Assembly (NCBI RefSeq): GCF_030690045.1
Contig: NZ_JAUYHK010000012.1
Location: forward strand, 1-64,000
DNA from: Thalassospira sp.
Lineage (GTDB): Bacteria; Pseudomonadota; Alphaproteobacteria; Rhodospirillales; Thalassospiraceae
Direction of reading: 5' to 3'
DNA length: 64,000 nucleotides
Shown: in pieces, positions 39,146 to 48,302 of the stretch
Numbering within the stretch: position 1 is the stretch's first letter
How the letters are laid out: the number at the start of each line of letters is the position of its first letter
The notes under the pieces: model-generated
Told to the model about the DNA's origin: nothing
What the model saw: only the letters and a program-made list of their open reading frames with translations
Databases searched by the model: none
Translations under genes and position numbers: made by a program

Positions 39146-40006
39146 TCAGATCAATCCAAGGGATTTAAACGAATTATAGCCCGCTTGGCTGATGATGATG
39201 TGATCGTGGATGAGGATTTCCATCGCTTTTGCTGCTTCGATGATCTTGCGGGTCATCTCGATATCGCCGCGTGACGGGGTGGCATCGCCGCTGGGATGGT
39301 TATGGACCAGAATGATGGCGCTGGCATGCAAGTCAAGGGCGCGCTTGATCACTTCACGCGGATAGACCGGGGTATGATCAACCGTGCCGGTTTGATGGCA
39401 TTCATCGGCAATCAGGCGGTTCTTGCGATCCAGAAACAGCAAATGCAGTTCTTCGGTCTTGCGATGACCCAACCTTACCCGGCAATAATCAATCAATTGT
39501 TCCCACGATGCCAGAACAGGCAATTCCATGGCGCGTTCGCGTGACAGGGTCTGTGCGCTGGCCTCGGCGATTTTCAGGGCGGCAATCCCGGCTTCGCCCA
39601 GTCCCTTGACCTTTGTCAGGGCTTCGGGACGTGCCGAAATCACGGCGGCGAAACTGCCAAATTGTGCCAATAAGGATTTCGCCAGCGGTTTGACATCGCC
39701 GCGTGGCATCGCCATGCATAATAACAGTTCCAGCAATTCATATTCCGCCAGCGCATCCGCCCCGCCTTTGAGAAACCGTTCGCGCAGACGTTGTCGGTGG
39801 CCGTGATAATGCGGTTTGTCGGTTGTTGTGCCCTCTTTGGCCGATTGCGGGATTTCCGGCGGGGATTGGGGGGCTGTGTCAGGAAACACTGGGGCGCTTG
39901 ATGCCGGAGGGACAGAAAGAGGAGCGATGCCCCGGTTCTGGTCGATATAAAACCGGGCACCGTCATCGATATGCGAAGCCGTTTTGCTGTTGTCCGGTTC
40001 GCCCAA
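39146..40006 (-). CDS. radC: RadC-family JAB-domain protein
   Basis: The 286-residue protein has a helix-hairpin-helix region (GLGEAGIAALK) and a C-terminal JAMM metalloprotease-like domain with HNHPSGDATPSRGD (H235, H237, D248) and E186. The family was named for DNA repair, but that role is disputed. The start is TTG 40006, supported by AAGGGGA at 8 bases. The first 65 residues are Pro/Ser-rich and variable. It follows map on the same strand. Confidence 0.9.
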   Translation of the reverse strand: MGEPDNSKTASHIDDGARFYIDQNRGIAPLSVPPASSAPVFPDTAPQSPPEIPQSAKEGTTTDKPHYHGHRQRLRERFLKGGADALAEYELLELLLCMAMPRGDVKPLAKSLLAQFGSFAAVISARPEALTKVKGLGEAGIAALKIAEASAQTLSRERAMELPVLASWEQLIDYCRVRLGHRKTEELHLLFLDRKNRLIADECHQTGTVDHTPVYPREVIKRALDLHASAIILVHNHPSGDATPSRGDIEMTRKIIEAAKAMEILIHDHIIISQAGYNSFKSLGLI

Positions 40007-40023
40007 GCTGTTTCCCCTTTTGG

Positions 40024-40830
40024 TTATTCGGCGGCCTTGCCCAGCACATAGGGTGGCTTTTCAAGCCCGGCCGGTGATCGGGTGAAGATTTCATAACCGT
40101 CGTCGGTCACGCCCAGCGAATGTTCAAACTGTGCCGATAATTTGCGATCCCGCGTTACCGCCGTCCAGCCATCGGGCAGAACCTTGCAGGCATAGGTGCC
40201 CTGATTGATCATCGGTTCGATGGTGAAAATCATGCCCGGTTCCAGAACCAGCCCTTCGCCCGGCTTGCCATAATGCAGCACATTCGGCGCATCGTGGAAA
40301 ACCTGACCCAGGCCGTGGCCACAAAAATCGCGGACTACTGAAAACCGTTCGGATTCTGCATAGGATTGAATAGCATAGCCAATATCGCCCAGTGTCGCAC
40401 CGGGTTTGACTGCCTCGATCCCGCACCACAGGGCATTATAGGTGACATCGACAAGGCGTTGCGCCATGCGTTTGGGCGTACCGGCAATATACATGCGCGA
40501 CGTATCGCCAAACCAGCCGTCCAAGATCACAGTGACATCAATATTCAGGATGTCGCCATCCATCAGCGTTTTCTCGCCGGGAATACCGTGACAGACAACA
40601 TGGTTGATCGAGGTGCAGATTGATTTCGGAAAACCGCGATAGCCAAGGCTGGCGGATATTGCGCCATGTTGACGGATAAAATCATCGCACAAACGATCCA
40701 GTTCGCCGGTCGAAACACCGGGCACGACATGGGGGGTGATGAAATCCAGACATTCTGCTGCCAGCTTGCCTGCGGCGCGCATGCCTTCAAATGCTTCGGG
40801 GCCGTGAATCTTGACTTTGCCGCTTGCCAC
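40024..40830 (-). CDS. map: Methionine aminopeptidase, type I
   Basis: Map removes the initiator methionine from new proteins. The 268-residue protein has the pita-bread fold with metal ligands in the family segments NIDVTVILDGWFGDTSR (two Asp), CGHGLGQVFH (His), FTIEPM (Glu) and QFEHSLGV (Glu). The start is GTG 40830 with AAGGAGA 8 bases upstream. It is followed by radC after 17 bases. Confidence 0.96.
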   Translation of the reverse strand: MASGKVKIHGPEAFEGMRAAGKLAAECLDFITPHVVPGVSTGELDRLCDDFIRQHGAISASLGYRGFPKSICTSINHVVCHGIPGEKTLMDGDILNIDVTVILDGWFGDTSRMYIAGTPKRMAQRLVDVTYNALWCGIEAVKPGATLGDIGYAIQSYAESERFSVVRDFCGHGLGQVFHDAPNVLHYGKPGEGLVLEPGMIFTIEPMINQGTYACKVLPDGWTAVTRDRKLSAQFEHSLGVTDDGYEIFTRSPAGLEKPPYVLGKAAE

Positions 40831-40892
40831 CCAAAATCTCCTTGTGTCGGCGGTGAGTATACAGACGATTTAATGAAATAATCGGTGATGGA

Positions 40893-41600
40893 TCAAGACG
40901 CAAGGCAAAGCGGACGACGTACCGTAATCTGGTCAGTATCTATATCGCAATCATAACAGATGACCTCGACCCCGCGGGCGGTGGCAAGGGCAAAACGTGC
41001 GGCGTAATTCGGATCGATATCAGCGGCCAGTGCAAAGCGGTTACAATCGGTGCGCTGCACCAGATAGAACATCACCGCCCGGTGTCCGTGTGCAACCATT
41101 TGGGCCATTTCATCAAGATGTTTGGCTCCGCGCACTGTCACCGTATCGGGAAATTCGGCAAGGCCGGGCACGGCATCATCGCGTTTCAGATGCACGTTTT
41201 TAATCTCGACATAGCAGGCACCGCGCAGCGGATCGGACAGCAAAATATCAATGCGGGAATTTTTGCCGTATTTGACTTCGCGTTTCAGGTTGGCATAACC
41301 GGTCAGTTCGGGAATGTGACCGGCCTCAATTGCTTCTGCGACAATGCTATTGGGATGGGCGGTATTGATGCCGACCATCGCATCGCCGACCTTGCAAATT
41401 TCCCAGCTATATTTCAGCTTGCGCTTGGGATTGTCCGACACCGACAGCCAGACCTCCATTCCCGGTTCCTTTAACCCGGTCATCGCGCCCGGATTGGCGC
41501 AATGGGCGGTGACGATCTCGCCATTATCCAGTTCAATATCGGCAAGGAACCGTTTGTAACGCACGATCAGGCGACCGTGAATGAGAGGGGAAAGGTTCAT
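40893..41600 (-). CDS. sfsA: Sugar fermentation stimulation protein homologue SfsA
   Basis: The 235-residue protein from ATG 41600 matches SfsA: LIHGRLIVRYKRFLADIELD, ANPGAMTGL, SRIDILLSD and YVEIKNVHL. The catalytic-like segments recall PD-(D/E)xK nucleases. SfsA was described as a maltose-metabolism regulator in E. coli, but its molecular role is not firm. Its start overlaps the 3' end of the upstream methyltransferase gap closely, so the two are probably cotranscribed. Confidence 0.92.
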   Translation of the reverse strand: MNLSPLIHGRLIVRYKRFLADIELDNGEIVTAHCANPGAMTGLKEPGMEVWLSVSDNPKRKLKYSWEICKVGDAMVGINTAHPNSIVAEAIEAGHIPELTGYANLKREVKYGKNSRIDILLSDPLRGACYVEIKNVHLKRDDAVPGLAEFPDTVTVRGAKHLDEMAQMVAHGHRAVMFYLVQRTDCNRFALAADIDPNYAARFALATARGVEVICYDCDIDTDQITVRRPLCLAS

Positions 41601-41610
41601 CAGCTCTGCC

Positions 41611-42510
41611 TCAGTGCGGTTTGGGAACATCACCCAGAAAATCGACCAGGCTGACCTTGCCGCTGCCAGGGCGCAAGGGTTTTGGTTGATTGTCAGCGGG
41701 GGCCCAGCCGGTCAGGAACATCACCTGAAACCGGGCATGAATGCGGCCATCGGGGCGGGCGTGGCGGTCATGATAAATCGCCGCTGCACGGGCAAGGGTG
41801 GTGCGGCGGGTAAAGCGTTTGCTGCGTTTGACAATCAGGTTACTTTCACCCATGCCTGATAAATCGCGCATCAGTTTCAGGGCGTCTGGATAATCAATCA
41901 CGATATCGTCGCAATCGGCCACCGGCAGGGCAAAACCGCTGCGTTGTAACAGCGCCCCGGCATCGCGGATATCGACAAAGGGCGAGATGCGCGGCGACGC
42001 ACCGCCTTCCTGTTCCATTTCAGCGGTCATCAGGGCATCGCGCAAATCGCGCAATGTGTCACCGCCAAACATACAGGCCAGAAACAGGCCGTCGGGTTTC
42101 AGGGCACGGCGGGCTTGCACCAGCATACCCGGCAAATCATTGACCCAATGCAACGACAGATTTGACAGAATCGCATCAAGGCTACCTTCGGCGACCGGCA
42201 GATATTCCTCGTTGGCGACAAGGCTGTTATGGCCGTTATTTTTGCGGGCGGTGCGGGCATAACGTTCCGAAAGATCGGCCTGAAACAGGGTTTCGATCCC
42301 GCCGCGTCTGCCGATAATCTGACCCAGTTCGCCACCATGACAGCCAAGATCAAGGGCCAGCGGAAATGTGCGCACGGTATCATCCAGCCGGTCGGCCAGC
42401 CGTTCGGCGGTTTCGGCAAACAGGAAATTGAAATCCTGCGACCGGGTGGCAGCGCGATCCCGGCGCAGTTTCAAAATCTGGCGATCAAAAACAATGATCG
42501 GATCGGCCAT
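41611..42510 (-). CDS. BioC/NDUFAF5-like SAM-dependent methyltransferase
   Basis: The 299-residue protein starts MADPIIVFDRQILKLRRDRAA and has a class I methyltransferase core: LALDLGCHGGELG (motif I), LSLHWVNDLPGML, and a helical C-terminus. It is the alphaproteobacterial protein found opposite comF and related to NDUFAF5, which hydroxylates complex I in mitochondria, and to BioC. Which of these activities it has is not decided. It ends 10 bases before the sfsA start, on the same strand, and is divergent from comF. Confidence 0.85.
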   Translation of the reverse strand: MADPIIVFDRQILKLRRDRAATRSQDFNFLFAETAERLADRLDDTVRTFPLALDLGCHGGELGQIIGRRGGIETLFQADLSERYARTARKNNGHNSLVANEEYLPVAEGSLDAILSNLSLHWVNDLPGMLVQARRALKPDGLFLACMFGGDTLRDLRDALMTAEMEQEGGASPRISPFVDIRDAGALLQRSGFALPVADCDDIVIDYPDALKLMRDLSGMGESNLIVKRSKRFTRRTTLARAAAIYHDRHARPDGRIHARFQVMFLTGWAPADNQPKPLRPGSGKVSLVDFLGDVPKPH

Positions 42511-42625
42511 GACTTCAGGGCTCCGCTTGATGCTGGTGATCAGGCAGTCATAGAATGACAAACCGACCTGCGCAATCCATGATCGGATAATTGGGGCGAC
42601 AGAATGGAAAAGGGAGGGGGCAGAA

Positions 42626-43396
42626 TTGCGGGATCAGCGGTGGGGCCGGATGGCCGGGATATTGTGGCAGGCCGGGTTGCGGGCGATTTTGCCTGCGCGG
42701 TGCAGCGGATGCGGGGTGATCACCGATACTGCCCATGCCCTGTGTTCCGATTGCTGGTCGGTTTTGCGGTTTATCAGTGATCCGCATTGCGTCTGTTGCG
42801 GCTATCCGTTTGAATTGGCGTCCGATGACGGCACAGTTTTGCCGGATGGTCTGTTATGTGGCAATTGCATCCGTCAGATGCCGGTCTATGACCGGGCGCG
42901 GTCTGCACTGGTTTATGATGATCACAGCCGTGATTATATCCTGCACTTCAAACATGGTGACCGTACGGATATGGCCCCGGTGCTGGCGCGCTGGATGATG
43001 CAGGCCGGGCGCGATATCTGGCCGGATGCCGGTATGATTCTGCCCGTGCCACTGCATACAACGCGGTTGTTATACCGGCGGTTCAATCAGTCCGGGTTGC
43101 TGGCGCAGGCATTGTCGCGCCAGACTGGTCTGCCCTTTTATCCCGATCTTTTGGTACGCAAACGCCGTACCCGGTCGCTTGCGGGATTGGGGGTGGCATC
43201 GCGGCGCAAGGTGGTATCGGGGGCGTTTGAAATCCGGGATCGGGTGGCAGAACGGGTTGGGCTGGATGGGGCGCGGGTGGTTTTGATCGACGATGTTTTA
43301 ACTACCGGGGCGACGGTTTCGGCATGTGGTCGTGCCCTGAAACGGGCCGGGGCCATGCAGGTGGATGTGGTCACGGTTGCGCGGGTGGTACGCTGA
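42626..43396 (+). CDS. comF: ComF-family phosphoribosyltransferase-like protein
   Basis: The 256-residue protein carries an N-terminal double zinc ribbon (CSGC, CSDC, CVCC, CGNC pairs). A C-terminal PRTase-like domain has the PRPP loop VVLIDDVLTTGATV. ComF proteins take part in DNA uptake and processing during competence, on the cytoplasmic side. The TTG start at 42626 has GGAGGGGG 6 bases upstream; ATG 42650 is the alternative. grxC follows on the same strand. Confidence 0.9.
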   Translation: MRDQRWGRMAGILWQAGLRAILPARCSGCGVITDTAHALCSDCWSVLRFISDPHCVCCGYPFELASDDGTVLPDGLLCGNCIRQMPVYDRARSALVYDDHSRDYILHFKHGDRTDMAPVLARWMMQAGRDIWPDAGMILPVPLHTTRLLYRRFNQSGLLAQALSRQTGLPFYPDLLVRKRRTRSLAGLGVASRRKVVSGAFEIRDRVAERVGLDGARVVLIDDVLTTGATVSACGRALKRAGAMQVDVVTVARVVR

Positions 43397-43477
43397 CGAA
43401 TGCAAAAAGATGTGTTATGTACCGCGTCATGAACCCGATTGCGGCCATTGGTCGCCCCAAATTCAGGATGTGTTTTG

Positions 43478-43732
43478 ATGGCAAAAGTCGAGATTTACCT
43501 TACCGAATGGTGCCCCTATTGCAAGCGGGCGCGAAAGTTACTGGATGAAAAGAACGTCACATATGATGTGGTGGATATCGAGATGGAACCGCGCCGGAAA
43601 AAGGAAATGATGGATCGCGCCAATGGCAAGACCAGCGTGCCGCAGATTTTTATCAATAACGAACATATTGGTGGATGCGACGATCTGATGGCGCTGGAAG
43701 CCAAAAAGGCGCTGGATGTGATGCTGGCCTAG
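43478..43732 (+). CDS. grxC: Glutaredoxin 3
   Basis: The 84-residue protein has the dithiol active site CPYC at 12-15, the TSVPQIFI cis-proline loop and the GGCDDL glutathione-binding motif. It reduces disulfides using glutathione. AGGATG lies 8 bases before ATG 43478. In many alphaproteobacteria grxC is directly followed by a Nit-type amidase and a DUF1178 gene. Here those lie 3.1 and 7.8 kb further on, with other genes between. Confidence 0.96.
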   Translation: MAKVEIYLTEWCPYCKRARKLLDEKNVTYDVVDIEMEPRRKKEMMDRANGKTSVPQIFINNEHIGGCDDLMALEAKKALDVMLA

Positions 43733-43753
43733 GTGGCGTCATTTTATGATATT

Positions 43754-43793
43754 AAAACCCCCGATCATGAGACAGATCGGGGGTTTTTTGGTT
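43754..43793. terminator. Bidirectional terminator after grxC
   Basis: AAAACCCCCGATC (43754-43766) pairs with GATCGGGGGTTTT (43775-43787). It is followed by further T on the plus strand and by T on the minus strand. It separates grxC from the convergent dehydrogenase gene. Confidence 0.92.
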
Positions 43794-45133
43794 CAGCCAA
43801 ATGTAGATTCCATTTCCTTGCGGAACCGGACTGCCGGGTCCTGTTCCTCGACGGTCACATCATCCCATGTCAGAATATGATCCTGTGCGACCGGACGTTT
43901 CAGAACGACATTATGCGCAAGCCCAATCGGCAGGGCGCGGGCCGACCGGGATGTTTTGGCCGACATCAGGCGACCATAAACCGTAAAGCCACCTTCGCCA
44001 TCCAGACGGTCGCCGACAACAAGGTCGCGTTTGGCACAGGCGACCGCATCACCCGACCAGACCCGCGGTGCGCCGGTGGCCTCATGGCGCAGGGCGGCGG
44101 AAGCCACCGAAATCCCCAGTTCCAACCCGATCAGATGATAGGGTTTGTACATCGCACTATATCGTCCGGTCGGATCGGTCAGCAGGCCATATTCGGAGAA
44201 ACAGCGTGCGACATAATCGCTGGGCGCTTCAAACGTTACATAAACGCCCCAGCGCAAATCGCGAAAGACCGGGCGACCATCGCGTTCAAGGCTGGAAACC
44301 ACCTCGACCGTGCCTTTGCGGTCCAGAATGCCGCCGCTGTCACGCGGAGATAACAAACGTGGCAGATCATCTACCCCGCAGGCCGGAAATTGCAACCCGC
44401 AATCCTGCGGTACAAGGTCGCAGGCATTGGCAACCGCGGCCATTTCAATTGCCGATTTTGTGCCATCCAGAAAACTGTTGAAAATTTGCGGATTCATGCC
44501 GCCATCGCGTGCCTGTTGCGGTGTCAGGCCATAATGTGACCAGACATCATCGGGCGTGACATGATGGTATTTCGGCAAGTATTTCGTGCCTTTACCTGCA
44601 CAAATCACCTGCAAGCCAACCGCCCGGGTCCAATCAACCATTTCGGCAATCAGGGCAGGCTGATCGCCATAGGCAAGGCTGTAAACCAACCCTGCCTGTT
44701 CGGCTTTTTGCGCCAGAAGTGGCCCGGCCAGCACATCGGCTTCGACATTGACCATCACCAGGTGACGGCCCTGTTCGATGGCCTTGAGGCCATAACGGAT
44801 GCCTGCTGCCGGGCTGCCCGTGGCGTCGATCAGAACTTCCAGCCCGTCGGCTTCGATCAGGGCATCGGCATTTTCGGTGATCCATGTTGTGCCGTTCTTA
44901 TAGGCCTCATCGGCATTTTTTGCGGCAAAGCGGTCATCGGCCCAGCCGACCCGGCGCAGCGATTCTTTTGCCCGTTCCACACTCAGATCGGCAATACCCA
45001 GCACATGATAACCGGGGTGGTGCCCGGCCTGACTGAGGAACATCGCGCCGAATTTTCCGGCACCAATCAGGCCGACGCGCACGGGCTTGCCATCGGCGGC
45101 GCGACGGCGCAGTTTTGTATCAAGATTCATCAA
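43793..45133 (-). CDS. Homoserine-dehydrogenase-like oxidoreductase with C-terminal SAF domain
   Basis: The 446-residue protein has an N-terminal Rossmann domain (VRVGLIGAGKFGAMFL, residues 18-33) like Gfo/Idh/MocA and homoserine dehydrogenases. It ends in a SAF domain (about 375-440, KRPVAQDHILTWDDVTV). This is the COG4091 architecture. The substrate is unknown; SAF domains occur in sialate synthases and altronate dehydratases, where they bind sugar acids. The gene lies 9 bases downstream of the dioxygenase gene and is probably cotranscribed with it. Confidence 0.85.
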   Translation of the reverse strand: MMNLDTKLRRRAADGKPVRVGLIGAGKFGAMFLSQAGHHPGYHVLGIADLSVERAKESLRRVGWADDRFAAKNADEAYKNGTTWITENADALIEADGLEVLIDATGSPAAGIRYGLKAIEQGRHLVMVNVEADVLAGPLLAQKAEQAGLVYSLAYGDQPALIAEMVDWTRAVGLQVICAGKGTKYLPKYHHVTPDDVWSHYGLTPQQARDGGMNPQIFNSFLDGTKSAIEMAAVANACDLVPQDCGLQFPACGVDDLPRLLSPRDSGGILDRKGTVEVVSSLERDGRPVFRDLRWGVYVTFEAPSDYVARCFSEYGLLTDPTGRYSAMYKPYHLIGLELGISVASAALRHEATGAPRVWSGDAVACAKRDLVVGDRLDGEGGFTVYGRLMSAKTSRSARALPIGLAHNVVLKRPVAQDHILTWDDVTVEEQDPAVRFRKEMESTFG

Positions 45134-45142
45134 AATGCTCCG

Positions 45143-45934
45143 TTATGCGGCCTGATTTGGCAGAAGATCGTCAAGGCAATCATCGCCCATAGGCCGGATC
45201 GGCGTAAAATCGCGATGGGCAATCCATTCCTTGCGTTTGAATGCGCGTATATGGTTGGAAACGGCACACAGGCTCAGATAAACAATGGTGCGGTCCATCG
45301 GGCTAATATTGGCCGGGCTGGCATGAACCAGATTGCCATGAAACATCACAACCGATCCCGCCGGGCCGACCGGTGCTTCGACCCCGCCGGTTTTGGCTAG
45401 TCGGGTGACGGTTTCACGGTCCAACGTCCATAACGGATAGGATGTGGTTTCCAAATCATGCCCGGCGTCGAGAACCCCGACCGTATGGCTTTTGGGGATG
45501 AACAGCAGCGGGCCGTTGGCCGGGGTGACGTCTTCGAGAAACAGGGCGATGTTAAAGGCGCGTGGTTCGGGCATAGCGTCATCACGCTGCCATGTGCCGT
45601 AATCCTGATGCCATTGCCAGACATCGCCGTCAAAGGCGGCTTTGGCGTTGATTTTGTATTGGTGCATATAGACCTGTTCTTCCAGAATCTGCATGACCGG
45701 TTCAATCAGGCGCGGATGCGCACCCAGCCGTTTGTGAGCCTCGTTATAGGTATGGGCGGCAAAGGCGGTACGAGCAACGCCGGAACTTTCGCGCCAGACT
45801 TCCTCGCGATCAGAGGCATAGATATTACGGGCTTCGGCCAACAGCAGGGCAGCTTCGGCGCGTGAAAACAATTCGGGTAGAAAAACAAATCCCTGTTCGC
45901 GGAAATCGGCAAGTGCCTTGTCTGACAGTTTCAT
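45143..45934 (-). CDS. Fe(II)/2-oxoglutarate dioxygenase of the phytanoyl-CoA/ectoine hydroxylase family
   Basis: The 263-residue protein shows the full metal and cosubstrate set: His109 and Asp111 (WQWHQDYGTW), His204 (LVHASPANIS) and Arg215, with the H-to-R spacing of 11 seen in EctD. The segment WHQDYGTWQRDD resembles the EctD signature WHSDFETWHxEDG, but no ectoine genes are near and the protein is shorter. A hydroxylase of a small polar molecule is likely. Upstream lies a GntR gene and downstream a SAF dehydrogenase, which suggests a catabolic pair. Confidence 0.85.
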   Translation of the reverse strand: MKLSDKALADFREQGFVFLPELFSRAEAALLLAEARNIYASDREEVWRESSGVARTAFAAHTYNEAHKRLGAHPRLIEPVMQILEEQVYMHQYKINAKAAFDGDVWQWHQDYGTWQRDDAMPEPRAFNIALFLEDVTPANGPLLFIPKSHTVGVLDAGHDLETTSYPLWTLDRETVTRLAKTGGVEAPVGPAGSVVMFHGNLVHASPANISPMDRTIVYLSLCAVSNHIRAFKRKEWIAHRDFTPIRPMGDDCLDDLLPNQAA

Positions 45935-46008
45935 CGTTGGTTCCTCTCCTGATCGCCTGTTTTTGTTTTTGGCGGCGATATTGCCCGGCTGGGCGGGTGG
46001 TTTGGGTT

Positions 46009-46674
46009 TCAGGGGTTTTGGACCTCCCCGATGCGGTCAAGAAGACGGGCGGTGGCATTACGGGCATGGGCACCGGCGCGGGTTTCGGCAAGGGCGGCAT
46101 CGCCTGCGCGGATGGCGTCGGCAATGCCATCATGTTCGGACCACACAATATTGCGGCTGTCGGGGGTATCCAGATCGACATGCATCACCCGGCGGACCTG
46201 CAACCACACCGCCGCCGAGGCATCCGAAACCAACGGATTGCCGGACAAAAGATATATCCCCTGATGAAAGGCGACATCGGCGGCAACAAGATCGGTCGTT
46301 TGTCCGGACACAAGGGCGGTTTTGCCCTGATTGGCGATCCGGTCCAGCGTTGCGATACGCGCATGCAAGGGAGCCTGTGCCGCCAGCCTTGCCGCAAGCC
46401 CGTCAAAGGCGGCGCGCAAATCATAAACATGCCTTACCAATGCAGCATCCACCGGGGCGACGCGATAGCCGCGCCGCCCCATCGGTTCCAGCAACCCGTC
46501 CCGGCGGAGCAGGCCCAGCGCCTGTAAAACCGGTTGACGTGACACATTCAGTTCTTCGGCCAGCCGTTCCTGCCGCAACGGGGTGCCGGGCGGCAATGCA
46601 CCGGAGCACATGGCATCAACCAGCCGGTCATGAACCTGATCGGCCAAACTTTTGCGACCTGCAAGCGGTTCCAT
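46009..46674 (-). CDS. GntR-family regulator, FadR subfamily (FCD domain)
   Basis: From ATG 46674 (AAGGAA upstream) the 221-residue protein has a winged helix-turn-helix (LADQVHDRLVDAMCSGALPPG, then LAEELNVSRQPVLQAL) and an all-helical FCD effector domain. The metal-binding histidines are in FHQGIYLLSGN and SEHDGIADAI. FCD regulators commonly repress catabolic genes and respond to an organic acid. It is the first gene of the run GntR, dioxygenase, dehydrogenase. Confidence 0.9.
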   Translation of the reverse strand: MEPLAGRKSLADQVHDRLVDAMCSGALPPGTPLRQERLAEELNVSRQPVLQALGLLRRDGLLEPMGRRGYRVAPVDAALVRHVYDLRAAFDGLAARLAAQAPLHARIATLDRIANQGKTALVSGQTTDLVAADVAFHQGIYLLSGNPLVSDASAAVWLQVRRVMHVDLDTPDSRNIVWSEHDGIADAIRAGDAALAETRAGAHARNATARLLDRIGEVQNP

Positions 46675-46704
46675 CGGGGGTTCCTTTTTATAGAATTCAG
46701 TATT

Positions 46705-46714
46705 TCGTATACAA
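46705..46714. promoter_or_regulatory. Candidate GntR operator
   Basis: TCGTATACAA is an 8-of-10 match to the symmetric TTGTATACAA. It lies 31-40 bases upstream of the GntR start, in the 142-base region between it and the Nit gene. FCD regulators often bind short TTGTANNACAA-like dyads. It is a candidate only. Confidence 0.35.
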
Positions 46715-46816
46715 TAATTTTTCACATATTGAAACCACCTTTGACCTTCGTTTGAGTGGGCAAAAGCGCTAGTTTGAAATCACATGCGAAGAAACGCGAA
46801 AATCAGGAGATGCGCC

Positions 46817-47644
46817 ATGACCCGTTTTGTTGCCGCCTGCGTTCAGGTCAACAGTCGCGATAATATGGAGGATAATCTGGCCCGGGCGGCGATTTATGCC
46901 CGCGATGCGAAGGCTGCCGGGGCAAGCCTGATTGCCTTTCCTGAAAATGTATCAATGATGGCATTCGGCGGTGACAAGGTCCGAGCTGCGGCGTTTGTCG
47001 AGCAGGGCCATCCGGCATTGGCATTCTTTTGCGATCTGGCGCGTAAACTGGATGCGACCCTGATTGTCGGGTCGCTACATGTCAGCATACCGGGCGAAGA
47101 CCGGGTGGCCAATCGCTGTTATGTGATTGCGCCCGATGGATCGGTGATCACATCATACGATAAAATCCATATGTTCGATGTTGATCTGGCCGGTGGGGAA
47201 TCATACCGCGAAAGCAAAACATTTCGTCCGGGGGATGCGGCAAAAATCGCGCAAACCGCCCTTGCCCCCGTCGGGTTGTCGATCTGTTATGATCTGCGGT
47301 TTGGGCATCTGTTTCGCGATTACGCCAAGGCGGGGGCGAAAATCCTGTCGGTCCCGGCGGCCTTTACCCGCACCACCGGGCAGGCACACTGGCATAATCT
47401 GTTGCGGTCGCGTGCCATTGAAAATGGCTGTTATGTGATTGCCCCGGCCCAATGTGGTGATCATCCCGGAGATCGCCAGACATTCGGCCATTCCCTGATC
47501 ATTGATCCGTGGGGTGAAATTTTAGCTGATGCCGGTGCTGAACCGGGTTTTATCACCGCCGAAATTGAACTGGACCGGGTTGATGAGGTTCGACGCATGG
47601 TGCCGTCGCTGCACAATGGGCGTGCTTACAAACCCTGTATCTGA
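46817..47644 (+). CDS. Carbon-nitrogen hydrolase, Nit1/deaminated glutathione amidase type
   Basis: The 275-residue nitrilase-superfamily protein has the triad Glu43 (FPENVSM), Lys116 (YDKIHMFD) and Cys157 (SICYDLRF). The FDVD...GGESYRES signature points to the Nit1 branch, whose members hydrolyse deaminated glutathione, a damage product. The usual chromosomal link of this gene with grxC in alphaproteobacteria fits that role. AGGAGA stands 7 bases before the ATG. Three inserted genes now separate it from grxC. Confidence 0.88.
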   Translation: MTRFVAACVQVNSRDNMEDNLARAAIYARDAKAAGASLIAFPENVSMMAFGGDKVRAAAFVEQGHPALAFFCDLARKLDATLIVGSLHVSIPGEDRVANRCYVIAPDGSVITSYDKIHMFDVDLAGGESYRESKTFRPGDAAKIAQTALAPVGLSICYDLRFGHLFRDYAKAGAKILSVPAAFTRTTGQAHWHNLLRSRAIENGCYVIAPAQCGDHPGDRQTFGHSLIIDPWGEILADAGAEPGFITAEIELDRVDEVRRMVPSLHNGRAYKPCI

Positions 47645-47673
47645 GGTTCCGGTATCAGTTTCATACCTAAACG

Positions 47674-47699
47674 AAGTGGTCAGCGATAGCTGACCACTT
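47674..47699. terminator. Hairpin between the Nit and VOC genes
   Basis: AAGTGGTCAGC (47674-47684) and GCTGACCACTT (47689-47699) pair over a GATA loop. It overlaps the last codons of the VOC gene. T-runs are weak, so terminator strength is uncertain. Confidence 0.5.
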
Positions 47700-48063
47700 C
47701 AAATTCAATGCCGTTTTCATCATGAAAATAGAAACGGCGGCCCGGTTCATAATCGGCGTGATTGCCGGTTTGATAACCGGATGCCTTGATCTTTTCCTCT
47801 GTTGCTTTGATGTCATCAACGACAACCGCAATATGGTTCAACCCACCCGGGGTTTCATAGGAACTATCAGCAGACCCGGCGAGTTCTTTGGGTGAATAAA
47901 GTGCAACATAGCTGTTGCTGCCGCCAACATGGCAGGTCGTGCCGTTGTAAATCGACGGCCCGTGCCAGCGTACATGCCAGCCAAACCAGTCACAAAGTTG
48001 TGCTGCCGTTTTTGTCGGATCGGCGACGGTAACATTCACATGTTCCAGAAATGCTTCGCTCAT
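47680..48063 (-). CDS. VOC-family protein under a SoxR-type promoter
   Basis: The 127-residue protein starts MSEAFLEHVNVTVADPTKTA and has two VOC repeats, the second with GGLNHIAVVVDDI and YFHDENGIEFEVV. His and Glu positions suit metal binding. The activity is unknown. GGAAGGA lies 7 bases before the ATG. The promoter directly upstream (48099-48129) nearly copies the E. coli soxS promoter. This suggests induction by redox-cycling compounds, where VOC proteins are known SoxR targets in other bacteria. Confidence 0.85.
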   Translation of the reverse strand: MSEAFLEHVNVTVADPTKTAAQLCDWFGWHVRWHGPSIYNGTTCHVGGSNSYVALYSPKELAGSADSSYETPGGLNHIAVVVDDIKATEEKIKASGYQTGNHADYEPGRRFYFHDENGIEFEVVSYR

Positions 48064-48098
48064 GACATTTTCCTTCCGGTTTATGCTTCAATATCTCA

Positions 48099-48129
48099 GT
48101 TTTAATTCCTCAAGTTAAGTTGAGGTCAA
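48099..48129 (-). promoter_or_regulatory. SoxR-type promoter
   Basis: On the minus strand, -35 TTGACC (48129-48124), a 19-base spacer and -10 TAAAAC (48104-48099) surround CCTCAACTTAACTTGAGG (48125-48108). The SoxR consensus is CCTCAAGTTAACTTGAGG, one base different. The overlong 19-base spacer is the hallmark of MerR-family promoters, which the activator untwists. Transcription would start about 25 bases before the VOC ATG. No soxR gene is in the window. Confidence 0.8.
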
Positions 48130-48302
48130 CAGATTTTTTCCCCCAAACCTGCGCGTAAACCGGACACGGCGAAAACGGTGTGACGAAGATATCTGACGAC
48201 TTCATGCCGTTTCACAAAACAGTGTCGTAACGTCATTTTGTTTTACCGTTTTGCTGGTTCAGTCTTGGGTCATTGCAAGCCGTTTTACCAGAGTAACAGG
48301 GA
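48130..48302. other. Intergenic region upstream of the YHS remnant
   Basis: No gene was seen. The stretch is bounded by the SoxR-type promoter on the left and the decayed YHS gene on the right. It probably held the promoter of that gene. Confidence 0.4.
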